36,619 nt of DNA. Source: Dehalococcoidia bacterium (GTDB taxonomy: Bacteria; Chloroflexota; Dehalococcoidia; Lucifugimonadales; UBA2985). The translations under genes were made by a program, and so were the position numbers. The notes under the pieces are model-generated. The model ran no database searches and was not told the origin of the DNA. It saw only the letters and a program-made list of their open reading frames with translations. The stretch covers positions 1 to 36,619 of the forward strand of contig JACVQK010000018.1 in assembly GCA_015661155.1 (NCBI GenBank), read 5' to 3'. Below, one piece after another: positions 24,729 to 32,303 of the stretch; within the stretch, counting starts at the first letter, position 1; the number at the start of each line of letters is the position of its first letter.

Positions 24729-25619
24729 ATGGCGTTAACACTGGCGGAAGCGGCGAAGCTCTCCAATGACGTGCTCCTCACGGGGGTCATCGAGACCATC
24801 ATCAAGGAGAGCCCCATCTTGCAGGCCCTCCCCTTCATCGAGATCGTGGGCAACGGCCTCACCTACAACCAGGAGAACGCCGCACCCACGGCCTCCTTCT
24901 TCGACGTGGGGGACACCTGGACCGAGTCCACGCCCACCTTCACCCAGCAGACGGCCACCCTCAAGATTCTGGGAGGCGACGCGGACGTGGATAACTTCCT
25001 GAAGGCGACCCGCTCCAACCTCCAGGACCTGGAGGCGGCGGTGGTGCAGCTCAAGGCCAAGGCGGTGCAGCAAAAGTTCGACGACACCTTCATCAACGGG
25101 GACACGGCCTCGGACGCCAAGGCCTTCGACGGCATAGATAAGCTGGCCGTCTCGGGCCAGACGGTGTCCATGGGAACCAACGGGGCCACCCTGACCCTGG
25201 AGAGGTTGGACGAGCTTATAGACAGGATAAAGGCGGGCAAGCCCCACATGCTCCTCATGAGCCGCCGCAGCCGCCGCAAGCTCTCATCGTTGTCCCGGGC
25301 TACGGGCAGCGGCCTGCTGGAGACGGACCGCAACGAGTTCGGCCAGATGGCCCAGTACTACGACGGCATCCCCCTTGGGGTGAACGACTGGGTCTCCGAC
25401 GCGAAAACCGTGGGCTCCAGCGCGGACTGCTCCACCATCTACGCCGTGCAGTTCGGCGAAGGGGGCATCGCGGGCCTCACCGGCCCCGACGGCCTTCAGG
25501 TGGAACGGGTAGGCTCCCTGGAGGTGAAAGATGCCTCCAGGACGCGGGTGAAGTGGTACGTCTCCATCGCGGTGTTCAACTCCCTCAAGCTGGCCCGGCT
25601 CACCGGCGTAAGGGACTAG
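24729..25619 (+). CDS. Phage-type major capsid protein (HK97-fold, GP7-like)
   Basis: The 296-residue protein matches small HK97-fold capsid proteins: an N-terminal helix region (LAEAAKLSNDVLLTGVIETI), a strand-rich E-loop region (NGLTYNQENAAPTASFFDVG), a long spine helix (NLQDLEAAVVQLKAKAVQQKFDDTFINGD), and a C-terminal P/A domain ending in VKWYVSIAVFNSLKLARLTG. It has no scaffold or protease domain. ATG 24729 follows AGGAGGT. GC content and codon use look like the host. Miniature elements lie on both sides, and its TAG stop is the edge of the downstream one. Capsid identity is firm by pattern, while the particle type is unknown. Confidence 0.82.
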   Translation: MALTLAEAAKLSNDVLLTGVIETIIKESPILQALPFIEIVGNGLTYNQENAAPTASFFDVGDTWTESTPTFTQQTATLKILGGDADVDNFLKATRSNLQDLEAAVVQLKAKAVQQKFDDTFINGDTASDAKAFDGIDKLAVSGQTVSMGTNGATLTLERLDELIDRIKAGKPHMLLMSRRSRRKLSSLSRATGSGLLETDRNEFGQMAQYYDGIPLGVNDWVSDAKTVGSSADCSTIYAVQFGEGGIAGLTGPDGLQVERVGSLEVKDASRTRVKWYVSIAVFNSLKLARLTGVRD

Positions 25620-25804
25620 TGCCTACTTGCAGAAAAGGGCGTCATGATCAACCGCTCATGGTGAGCCAAGTTTACCCTGAGCGAAGCCACAGGGAACCCA
25701 TGAGCGGGGCGCCGTTCAGGAACCCGCTCACGCCCTTCGACAGGCTCAGGGTGAGCGGGGTTCGGGCAGATTGTGTGTGCGCTGGTTTACGAAACCAAGT
25801 GCTA
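25617..25804 (+). repeat. R3 miniature element directly after the capsid gene
   Basis: Flanked by TA at 25617-25618 and 25803-25804, both in CTAG. The left end GTGCCTACTTGCAG and right end TTTACGAAACCAAGTGC are imperfect inverted repeats. The core has CCGCTCATGGTGAGCC, CCCATGAGCGGGG and CCCTTCGACAGGCTCAGGG. The capsid stop TAG is formed at the left border. The next gene's ribosome site lies just past the right border. Confidence 0.65.
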
Positions 25805-25817
25805 GAAGAGGTAAGAG

Positions 25818-26198
25818 ATGGCTAATGTACGCATCGACGAAAACGGCCTCCCCAAGGGACCCGTCTACGAGCACACCACCCCCGCGGCGCACCGCTCCGG
25901 CATCACCGCGGTGGACGCCTCGGACCCGGAGGACACCGCGGGGGCCGTTGCCTGCTCCGGGTATCACCACTGCCGTTTCGACATCACCCTGACCGGCACC
26001 GGCTTCACCAGCCTGGAGGTCCAGGCCCTCTTCTGGAACTCCCGCCAGTCCCTCTGGTTCGCCGGGGGATCGAGGAAGCTCACCGCCACGGGGCAGCACG
26101 CCCTGGCGGTGGATGCCCAGGGGGCGTACGTCTTCCTCAAGGTGACAGCCTTCTCCGGGACGTCCTTCAACCTGAGCGCCGACTACGCCCTTTCATAG
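25818..26198 (+). CDS. Small phage structural protein, unknown
   Basis: The 126-residue protein begins MANVRIDENGLPKGPVYEHT and then reads as alternating strands (FDITLTGTGFTSLEVQALFW ... LAVDAQGAYVFLKVTAFSGT). It is probably a beta-sandwich that decorates the capsid or forms part of the tail or neck. It has AGAGGTAA upstream of ATG 25818. No family is recognised. Confidence 0.7.
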   Translation: MANVRIDENGLPKGPVYEHTTPAAHRSGITAVDASDPEDTAGAVACSGYHHCRFDITLTGTGFTSLEVQALFWNSRQSLWFAGGSRKLTATGQHALAVDAQGAYVFLKVTAFSGTSFNLSADYALS

Positions 26199-26208
26199 GA
26201 GGTAAACC

Positions 26209-26778
26209 ATGGCTCTGAGATTAGCCGGGGAGGAGTTCAGCGTGGTGCGAGGCCTGGATGCCCTGGGCTGGCCCCGAGAGATAACGGTCAACGACGCCGT
26301 TCCAGGACTCAAGGTGACCCAGAGCGGGGCAGGGGTGGGAGTGCAGATGGTCACGGGCAGCCTCGACCTGGGAGCCAACAAACTCAGGAGCACCAACCTC
26401 TTGCTCAAAGAGGAGTCTTCAAACCAATGGACGATCAAGAGTGCGGCAGACGACGCCTACAGGTCTCTTCAGCTCGCCACCGTTTACCTTAGAACATCCC
26501 TCGCCGCTGTAGGCGATGGGATTCCCATCCTGGCTGATGACGTTGACAACTACTCGCTCCTGTTCAAGGCAAGGGACAACGGGGTTGGCCTGGTGGAGGT
26601 GGCCCGTCTTCAGGGGCAGGCTGAGCCTCGCTTCAAGTTCACTCTCCCCGCACAGCTTTACACCAAAACAGACACGGGCAACCCTGCGGGAGTAGAGGGG
26701 GACCTGTACGTCAACCTGTTCGATAACGGATTGTATCTCTTTGCAGATGGAGCATGGCGTACGGTAGTAAGCTGGTAA
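26209..26778 (+). CDS. Tail-fibre-like or decoration protein, unknown
   Basis: The 189-residue protein has VMTGSLDLGANKL-like repeats (VTGSLDLGANKLRSTNLLL) and ends with NPAGVEGDLYVNLFDNGLYL and a Trp-rich tail. This pattern is common in phage fibre and tail-tip proteins with a C-terminal stalk or head domain. A GGAGG site precedes ATG 26209. It follows the previous gene by ten bases. Exact role unknown. Confidence 0.65.
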   Translation: MALRLAGEEFSVVRGLDALGWPREITVNDAVPGLKVTQSGAGVGVQMVTGSLDLGANKLRSTNLLLKEESSNQWTIKSAADDAYRSLQLATVYLRTSLAAVGDGIPILADDVDNYSLLFKARDNGVGLVEVARLQGQAEPRFKFTLPAQLYTKTDTGNPAGVEGDLYVNLFDNGLYLFADGAWRTVVSW

Positions 26779-26804
26779 ACAGAGTTAAGAGTGAGGAGTA
26801 GAAA

Positions 26805-27038
26805 ATGCCTGAGCCGATTTACCCTGTTGGAGTGACCACAAGCTCAGTCTCCCTGGGCTGGGGAGAGAACGGCGATCTCACCTCCCTGACAGCGCAGGTG
26901 GAGATAAACTACGGCGCTTTTGGTCGCCCTGCCCAGGTGTCGCTTCTGGACAAGCTGAATCCCGAACAACTGGCACTTCTCCAGGGGCTGGTCAACACGC
27001 TGAAAGCCGCTATCCAGGCGGAAATCCTGGGGGCATAG
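26805..27038 (+). CDS. Small phage-cassette protein, unknown
   Basis: This 77-residue protein (MPEPIYPVGVTTSSVSLGWG ... LNPEQLALLQGLVNTLKAA) has a beta-rich first half and a helical end. GGAG precedes ATG 26805. I recognise no family. Its place suggests a head or neck component. Confidence 0.6.
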   Translation: MPEPIYPVGVTTSSVSLGWGENGDLTSLTAQVEINYGAFGRPAQVSLLDKLNPEQLALLQGLVNTLKAAIQAEILGA

Positions 27039-27041
27039 CCC

Positions 27042-27272
27042 GTGAAGCTCTCCCCGAAAGACCTGTACCGGCTTCGCCTTGCCCAACTGGTCGCCCAGCG
27101 GGGGGCTCTTCGGGCCCAACAGGCCGAGCAGACCCTCCGGGAGCTGGTCCTGGAGATGGAGCAGCAATACGGGCTTCTGGGCACCACCTCCTCCATAGAT
27201 GTTCACACCGGAGAGGTTCGGGTAACCTCTGACCCCGATAATATCGGGGGCAGGGGCGTAGCAGAAGGGTAG
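27042..27272 (+). CDS. Small helical phage-cassette protein, unknown
   Basis: The 76-residue protein starts at GTG 27042, four bases after the previous stop. Most of it is one Arg/Gln/Leu-rich helix (RLRLAQLVAQRGALRAQQAE), which could be a coiled coil. A short C-terminal strand region follows. Function unknown. Confidence 0.55.
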   Translation: MKLSPKDLYRLRLAQLVAQRGALRAQQAEQTLRELVLEMEQQYGLLGTTSSIDVHTGEVRVTSDPDNIGGRGVAEG

Positions 27273-27288
27273 AGAAAGGAGAAAAGCT

Positions 27289-27924
27289 GTGGACCTGTCT
27301 CAGATGAGGGCGCGAGTTCGCCAGGACCTCCACGACGAGGTCTCCTCCAGCTATCGCTGGACCGATGCCGAGCTGGATCGCCACATCCAGCACGCGGTGC
27401 GGGAGCTGGGCCTGGCCGCTCCCCAGGAGGCCAAGGCCACTCTCTCCACCACCGCCGGCAGCCGCGACCTCTCCATAAGCTCCCTCGCCGACGTGGTGCT
27501 CGTTGAGGCGGTGGAGTACCCGGTGGGCAAGTACCCCCCGGTATATGTGCCCTTCAGCCTGTGGGGCAGCACCCTCTCCCTCCTGGTGGAGGATGTCCCC
27601 AATGGAGGGGAGAGCGTATACGTCTTCTACGGCAAGCTCCACACCCTGAACACCACCACCTCCACCGTTCCCTCTCCCCTGGAGGACCTGGTGGCCATAG
27701 GGGCGGAGGGGTACGCCGCCCTGGAGTGGGCCAGCTTCGCCACCAACCGGGTCAACGTGGGTGGGACGGAGGTACGGCGCTACTACCAGGCGTGGGGGCA
27801 GGAGCGGCTGGACTCCTTCCTCAAGGGCATGGCCAGCCACAGCCGCCGGAACCGGGTGAGGGCCCGGCACCTGTACGCCGCGGCGCAGCCCAGGCCAGGC
27901 CAGTCCACCGACTGGGGCCCGTAG
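27289..27924 (+). CDS. Head-tail connector/adaptor-like protein
   Basis: The 211-residue protein opens with a helical segment RARVRQDLHDEVSSSYRWTDAELDRHIQ and a conserved-looking AVRELGLAAPQEA. Phage head-tail adaptors of the gp6/gp15 class start this way. A beta-rich middle and a basic C-terminal tail follow. The start is GTG 27289 after AAGGAG. In a phage this ring joins the portal to the tail, yet no portal gene is in the window. Confidence 0.65.
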   Translation: MDLSQMRARVRQDLHDEVSSSYRWTDAELDRHIQHAVRELGLAAPQEAKATLSTTAGSRDLSISSLADVVLVEAVEYPVGKYPPVYVPFSLWGSTLSLLVEDVPNGGESVYVFYGKLHTLNTTTSTVPSPLEDLVAIGAEGYAALEWASFATNRVNVGGTEVRRYYQAWGQERLDSFLKGMASHSRRNRVRARHLYAAAQPRPGQSTDWGP

Positions 27925-27948
27925 CATCTCCGCCTTCCAAAGAAGCAT

Positions 27949-29889
27949 ATGAGAACCATAACTTCCACACTGCTTGAGGCCCAGAAGAGCGTCAGCGCCA
28001 CGCCCCACGTCAAGGTGGAGGTGCTGGACGCCATCGCCGGAGTGCCCCGTCCCACCTTCACCCGGCTGTACACCGGCAGCGAAGCGGACTTCTACCACGA
28101 CGCCACCTGTCCCAGCGATGGCTCCCTGGTGCGGGCAAGGGTGAACCCGTCAAACAGCTATCTGTACGTTCAGAGGGTGGCCAACCCGGGCCCCTCCAGC
28201 GACTTCTCCTCCTGGAGCTACCTGAACACCGTGTCCGGCGCCTCCAGCATCTCCCTGGTGAGCCGGGGAGCCAACGTTCACATCTTCTACGTCAACACCG
28301 ATGGCAAGGATATGTTCAGGAGGGAGAGCAACGACTACGGGGCCACCTGGAGCTCCCCCATCCACGTCCTCAATCCCGATGTCGCCTCTGTTGCCTGGCT
28401 GGCAGGGGCTATCAGTGCCACGGGCACTCTGGCCCTCTTCTACGCCTCCTCCTCCCACGTGGTCTACGTGACCAAGCTGAGCGGCGTCTGGAGCAACCCC
28501 GACTCGTGGACCAACACGGTGGCCTCTATCACGGGAATGGACTGCGTGTTCCAGGGGGACTGGAACCTGGTCATCACCGGCAGGGAGTCCTCCACCAACG
28601 ACGCCAAGGTGTGGGCCTGCGTGTACGGCAATGGTGTAGACCAGGCCACGGGCACCTGGTCTTCCCTGCGGGAGATGAACACGGCCCGCTCGGACTCCAA
28701 CGTGTCCTTCCACTATCCCTCCATGGCAAAACCGGACCTCTTCCGGATGTTCTGCATGGAGAAGTACACCGGCTCTCCCTCCTACCAGCGCCCGATGCAC
28801 TCCCATGCCCTGGCCAGCGCCTCCTTCTCAGGCAACCTGTGGCGGGAACCCGCTCCCTTCGACCTCTCCTCCAGCTACGGCACCTCCCTGGCCGCCACCG
28901 CCAACGACCTGTGGCTGTGCACCCCTTACGGGGTGTGGCGTGGCCCCCTCAGCAACACCGCCCTGGACCTTACCGGCGACGTCCTGGAGCTTTCCCTTCA
29001 GGAGAACCCCGAAGGCGGCGCTGCCACCGTGATCCTGCGCAACGACGATGGACGCTACAACGCCGTCGGCTCCGGGGCCTACGTCTCCCTTCGCAAGGGG
29101 TCAGAGCTACGCATCTCTCCGGGGTATGGGACCTCGGCGGGCCAGGAGGTCTCCCAGGGGCCTGCCTACTGGATCGAGGGGTGGGAGTACCGCTCCTCGC
29201 CGGGCAAGTCCCTCTTCGTGCTCTTTGCCCGAAGCGCCTGGCGACTCCTGGACACCTGGTGGGCCAGAAGGCAGTACACGTGGAACGCCGGCACCACCAC
29301 CGTGGCCGACACCCTGAAGTTCGTCCTCGCCCGAAGGGGACTGGATCTCTCCACCGCCGGGGCCAGCAGCTACGCCACCACTCTGAAGCCGGCCTTCACC
29401 ATTCACCCCGGCGAGATCGGCGCAGCCGCGGCGCGGCGGCTGCTGGCCAAGGATCCCCAGGCATCGGATGCGACGAGCTACACCTACGGGACGGGCCACA
29501 CCGTCCTTCAGGGCCGGTATGGGTTCAGGGCCCAGGGGTACAACCGGGTACAGGTCTTCGGCAACGCGGAGATGGGCGAGGCCTTCGCCTGGGGAGAGGT
29601 GGAACAGCTCTTCGACCGCCTGCTCCAGGTCCACGACCTGAACCTGGACACGCCGCAGAAGGCCCAGGACAGGGCCAACGCCGCCCTGCGGGAGCAGCTC
29701 CTGGCCGCCCTGGCAGGAGAGATAGCCGTCCCCACCAACTGCGGCCAGGAGCTGTACGACGTCATAGAGGTGACCGACGCTCCTGCTGGCCTCTCCAGCG
29801 CCAGGCGGCGGGTTCTGGGCCTAGAGCTTCGGTACTCCCGTGGCCCGAAACCAGAGTACCGTCATACCTTTTCTCTTGGTGGGGTCTAG
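27949..29889 (+). CDS. Large tail protein: beta-propeller plus baseplate-hub-like domain
   Basis: The 646-residue protein has two parts. Residues about 60-340 look like a sialidase-type propeller with an Asp-box (SNDYGATWSS). Residues about 345-646 look like a tail hub: LELSLQENPEGGAATVILRN, a DGRY turn, then WEYRSSPGKSLFVLFARSAW and a helical segment. Such hubs hold a spike protein, and the next gene fits that role. The ATG at 27949 has only a weak ribosome site. Its TAG stop at 29887-29889 sits on a miniature-element border. The domain calls are by pattern and position. Confidence 0.65.
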   Translation: MRTITSTLLEAQKSVSATPHVKVEVLDAIAGVPRPTFTRLYTGSEADFYHDATCPSDGSLVRARVNPSNSYLYVQRVANPGPSSDFSSWSYLNTVSGASSISLVSRGANVHIFYVNTDGKDMFRRESNDYGATWSSPIHVLNPDVASVAWLAGAISATGTLALFYASSSHVVYVTKLSGVWSNPDSWTNTVASITGMDCVFQGDWNLVITGRESSTNDAKVWACVYGNGVDQATGTWSSLREMNTARSDSNVSFHYPSMAKPDLFRMFCMEKYTGSPSYQRPMHSHALASASFSGNLWREPAPFDLSSSYGTSLAATANDLWLCTPYGVWRGPLSNTALDLTGDVLELSLQENPEGGAATVILRNDDGRYNAVGSGAYVSLRKGSELRISPGYGTSAGQEVSQGPAYWIEGWEYRSSPGKSLFVLFARSAWRLLDTWWARRQYTWNAGTTTVADTLKFVLARRGLDLSTAGASSYATTLKPAFTIHPGEIGAAAARRLLAKDPQASDATSYTYGTGHTVLQGRYGFRAQGYNRVQVFGNAEMGEAFAWGEVEQLFDRLLQVHDLNLDTPQKAQDRANAALREQLLAALAGEIAVPTNCGQELYDVIEVTDAPAGLSSARRRVLGLELRYSRGPKPEYRHTFSLGGV

Positions 29890-30035
29890 CAGGATGCTGA
29901 AAAACTCTTTCGACCATCCCCCTGGCCCCCTTCCTGGCCAGGAAGGGGGGGAGTAATTTGTATCTGGGGGACACCCCCAGACCCCCGTCAAAGGGGCGTT
30001 ACCCCTCTGTACTCCCCTTTTTCAGCAGCCTGCTA
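29887..30035. repeat. R1 miniature element, complete, TA-flanked
   Basis: The 145-base element (29889-30033) lies between TA dinucleotides. Its inverted ends are GCAGGATGCTGAAAAA and TTTTTCAGCAGCCTGC. Inside are CCCCCTTCCTGGCCAGGAAG (palindrome), TCTGGGGGACACCCCCAGA and AAAGGGGCG/CCCCTCT hairpins. It lies between the tail-hub and spike genes. Removing it and one TA leaves CTAGGAG and keeps the hub stop. Confidence 0.75.
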
Positions 30036-30080
30036 GGAGAAGGGATTGAACAAAAGGGTGTGATAGGGGGAATACAAGAG

Positions 30081-30293
30081 ATGGAGATAAGAAGGGGCAC
30101 TCTCAAGAGCTTTGACTCCGGGGCCTACACCGCCACTTTGCAGATGGCGGGTAGCCTGGCTACCTGGCTCCAGGGAGTGCCGGTGGCCAGGAACATCCCC
30201 TCTGCCGAGATGGTGGCGGGCCGCACGTGCGCCGTCATCCTCTTCGACCCGGCCAACCCCCAGGACGCCGTGGTCGCCGCGGTGTACGGGTAG
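30081..30293 (+). CDS. Small spike-like OB-fold protein of the tail hub
   Basis: This 70-residue protein (MEIRRGTLKSFDSGAYTATL ... GRTCAVILFDPANPQDAVVA) has the short beta-barrel look of gp5/gpV-type OB domains that sit at the tip of phage tails next to hub proteins. ATG 30081 is preferred. The frame is open back to 29958, but that part is miniature-element sequence. GGGGG precedes the start. It is the last gene of the phage-type cassette, and 30294-30428 holds no gene I can see. Confidence 0.65.
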   Translation: MEIRRGTLKSFDSGAYTATLQMAGSLATWLQGVPVARNIPSAEMVAGRTCAVILFDPANPQDAVVAAVYG

Positions 30294-30428
30294 GGGGGCA
30301 ACCGGCGGTGGTCATCCCCAAGGTGGCCCGTAGGAGCGAAGCAACCTACAGACGATAGCTTTCTGCGGCCGGAGCTTAGGGGCCAGGCTGAGGAGGTTGC
30401 TGGGCTAGTCTCTAACTTGTCACTATGC

Positions 30429-31043
30429 TTAGGGTGTTTGGCTGGTTAAGGCGTGATGGATCCCATTGCCAACTTGTTCAATGAAGGTAACCACGTCAAT
30501 GACCATTCGGTCATCAATTGGCCAACGGGTGCCAGGAAAACTTGGGTCGACATCTGCCTCATGTGCAATTTTGTTTCTCCGGTCAATGACAACGCTTAGC
30601 TCCTTCTTTACGCCGACGGAAGAGTGCCCTAGCTTAACTGCTACTACATCCCATAGCTTGGTGTCTGAGATCAATCGGATTGCATCGGCAATCCTATCAG
30701 GGCTTTCAAAGCTTTGCCAATTGTGTCGTCGTCTAATCTCGTTCTCCAGCCATAGTTCGTCAAGGGGGTCAACGGACATCTGTCGCACACTTTCCAACGA
30801 TACGTCGAACTTTAGGAATGCATCCGTTGTTGGGCGCTGGCGGCGAGAGATTTCTAACATGCCAAACCTGACAACCTCATGGACATAGTGGTCAAGAGCG
30901 CTAACCGCCATCACGATCGCTGACCGAAGCATATCCGAGGTATCCAAAACCTTAGTTGTGGAGGCCTCGACTGAGTTGTGAATGGCAATCAGCGTGCGGG
31001 TGCGTTCAATATTCGAATGAAACTGACTAAGTGCTTCTTTCAT
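30429..31043 (-). CDS. HEPN-domain protein (MAE_28990/RiboL-PSP-like), predicted RNase
   Basis: The 204-residue helical protein has a HEPN-type motif R155-R156-N-K-I-A-H161 (R-x4-H), the active site of HEPN ribonucleases. An N-terminal helix region (VMAVSALDHYVHEVVRFGML) matches RiboL-PSP/MAE_28990-type HEPN proteins. HEPN enzymes cut RNA in many defence and toxin systems. The ATG at 31043 overlaps the 3' end of the ParA-like gene by 17 bases, so the two were one operon. The transposon now in that ParA gene may cut off its transcription. GC content is low compared with the flanks. Confidence 0.8.
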   Translation of the reverse strand: MKEALSQFHSNIERTRTLIAIHNSVEASTTKVLDTSDMLRSAIVMAVSALDHYVHEVVRFGMLEISRRQRPTTDAFLKFDVSLESVRQMSVDPLDELWLENEIRRRHNWQSFESPDRIADAIRLISDTKLWDVVAVKLGHSSVGVKKELSVVIDRRNKIAHEADVDPSFPGTRWPIDDRMVIDVVTFIEQVGNGIHHALTSQTP

Positions 31044-31166
31044 AATTAGTAAGCCGTATAACCTTGTCAGCTAGATCCGAAAATACCCGCTTAAACTCAT
31101 CGCGGGATTTTAGGGTTCGTTTCAGTACGACGCCTCCTTGTCCAATTTGTTCGGAAGATAAGTCAA
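31027..31166 (-). pseudogene. 3' fragment of the transposon-split ParA-like gene
   Basis: Read on the minus strand from the target duplication (31159-31166), this fragment encodes LSSEQIGQGGVVLKRTLKSR and on to KVIRLTNYERST, stop at 31027-31029. It continues, in frame, the 5' part at 33624-34559. The wording (a SEQIGQ turn followed by a helical tail) fits the C-terminus of ParA-type ATPases. It has no start of its own. Confidence 0.8.
31159..31166. other. Target-site duplication, left copy (TAAGTCAA)
   Basis: The eight bases TAAGTCAA directly precede the left transposon end. The same eight bases directly follow the right end (33624-33631). IS1595-family insertions typically make 8-bp duplications. 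Confidence 0.92.
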
Positions 31167-31178
31167 GGTAATTATCCC

Positions 31179-31207
31179 TTGACATCAAGTAGTGTTTGTG
31201 GTAGACT
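31179..31207 (+). promoter_or_regulatory. Transposase promoter overlapping the left inverted repeat
   Basis: TTGACA at 31179-31184 lies inside the inverted repeat. It is followed after 17 bases by TAGACT at 31202-31207. AAAGGGG precedes the transposase ATG at 31236. Transposase binding to the end would cover the -35 box, so self-repression is plausible. Confidence 0.55.
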
Positions 31208-31235
31208 ATAGGTAATTCAGAAAGGGGCTACCACA

Positions 31236-32123
31236 ATGAGAAAGTACACCTTCAAGACCTTCGACGCCCAATTCCCCAACGACGATGCTTGCCTGGAATG
31301 GCTGAAACAGAACCGTTGGCCGAATGGTATCACATGCGAGGCTTGCCAGCGTGTCACGAAGCATTACAGAGTGACACGACGGCCTGCCTACGCTTGTGAG
31401 TTTTGTGGAAAGATGATCTCCCCAATGGCAGGCACTATCATGGAGAAGTCCAGCACACCGCTACGTTCTTGGTTCCACGCCATGTTTCTCATGGCCTCTA
31501 CCAGATGCGGTATCTCGGCGAAGCAATTGGAGCGGGAGCTTGGCGTGACCTACAAGACAGCCTGGCGGATGTTCAGGCAGATTCGTTCCATGTTGGGTGA
31601 GAATGTAATCTTGGAGGGTTCATCAGTAGAGGTTGATGAAACCTATGTCGGCGGGAAATCCATGAACCGACACAAGGCTTTTAGGGATGGGAAGCGTGGG
31701 AGGGGTGCTGCTGGTAAGACGCCTGTTTTCGGGATGGTTGAACGTAAGGGAAGCATTGTTGCCAAGGTCGTGCCGGATGCCACGGCCAGTTCCGTTCTTC
31801 CTGAGATACAAGCTAGAGTATCGCTAAAGAGTGTGGTATATAGCGACGAACTACACTCCTATGACCGTCTAGGTCGGATGGGGTATGACCATCGGCGCAT
31901 CCACCACGTCAGCAAGGTCTACGTAGTCGGAGACATTCACACGAACACGATTGAAGGGTTCTGGAGCCTGGTGAAGAGGGGTATCAATGGAGTGTACCAC
32001 TCCGTCAGTCCTGAGTACCTACAAAGCTATGTAAACGAGTACGCTTTCAGGTATAATAGGCGCGGCCAAGAAGAGCCTATGTTTCAGGCTTTTCTTGCTC
32101 AGGTGGCGAGACAGGCCGTGTAA
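31236..32123 (+). CDS. IS1595-family (ISXO2-like) transposase
   Basis: The 295-residue protein has an N-terminal zinc ribbon (CEAC ... CEFC), a helix-turn-helix region (GISAKQLERELGVTYKTAWRMFRQI), and a DDE-type core of the ISXO2 class: VDETYVGGK, then VVYSDELHSYDRL, then TNTIEGFWSLVKRGINGVYH (the Asn/Glu position) and a basic end. It catalyses cut-and-paste or copy-type movement of the element. All key residues are present, so it looks functional. Confidence 0.96.
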   Translation: MRKYTFKTFDAQFPNDDACLEWLKQNRWPNGITCEACQRVTKHYRVTRRPAYACEFCGKMISPMAGTIMEKSSTPLRSWFHAMFLMASTRCGISAKQLERELGVTYKTAWRMFRQIRSMLGENVILEGSSVEVDETYVGGKSMNRHKAFRDGKRGRGAAGKTPVFGMVERKGSIVAKVVPDATASSVLPEIQARVSLKSVVYSDELHSYDRLGRMGYDHRRIHHVSKVYVVGDIHTNTIEGFWSLVKRGINGVYHSVSPEYLQSYVNEYAFRYNRRGQEEPMFQAFLAQVARQAV

Positions 32124-32238
32124 CAGTGCGAAGGAATTGCTCAAACCCAGCCTTGGTCAAAGGTGGTGATGACACCTTGGACTTGGCAGGTTTCTTAGCC
32201 CGTATAGCCTTTGATGAACGGGGTGTGTCGCTAGCCAT
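32077..32238 (-). CDS. Possible small protein antisense to the transposase end
   Basis: A 53-residue frame on the minus strand (MASDTPRSSKAIRAKKPAKS ... TKAGFEQFLRTVTRPVSPPE) overlaps the transposase 3' end by 47 bases. It has a basic, Pro-rich composition and no clear ribosome site. It fills most of the gap between transposase and cargo. It may be a real small gene of the element or chance. Confidence 0.3.
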   Translation of the reverse strand: MASDTPRSSKAIRAKKPAKSKVSSPPLTKAGFEQFLRTVTRPVSPPEQEKPET

Positions 32239-32303
32239 CGCAAATCTAGTGTACACCCCTAGGGGCGTTTCTGCAAGCCCCTGGGAGATTGCAGGGGGAT
32301 AAA

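Noticed and set aside
29958-30080. N-terminal extension of the spike-like protein
   Set aside because: It is translated miniature-element sequence. The ATG at 30081 begins the plausible domain.
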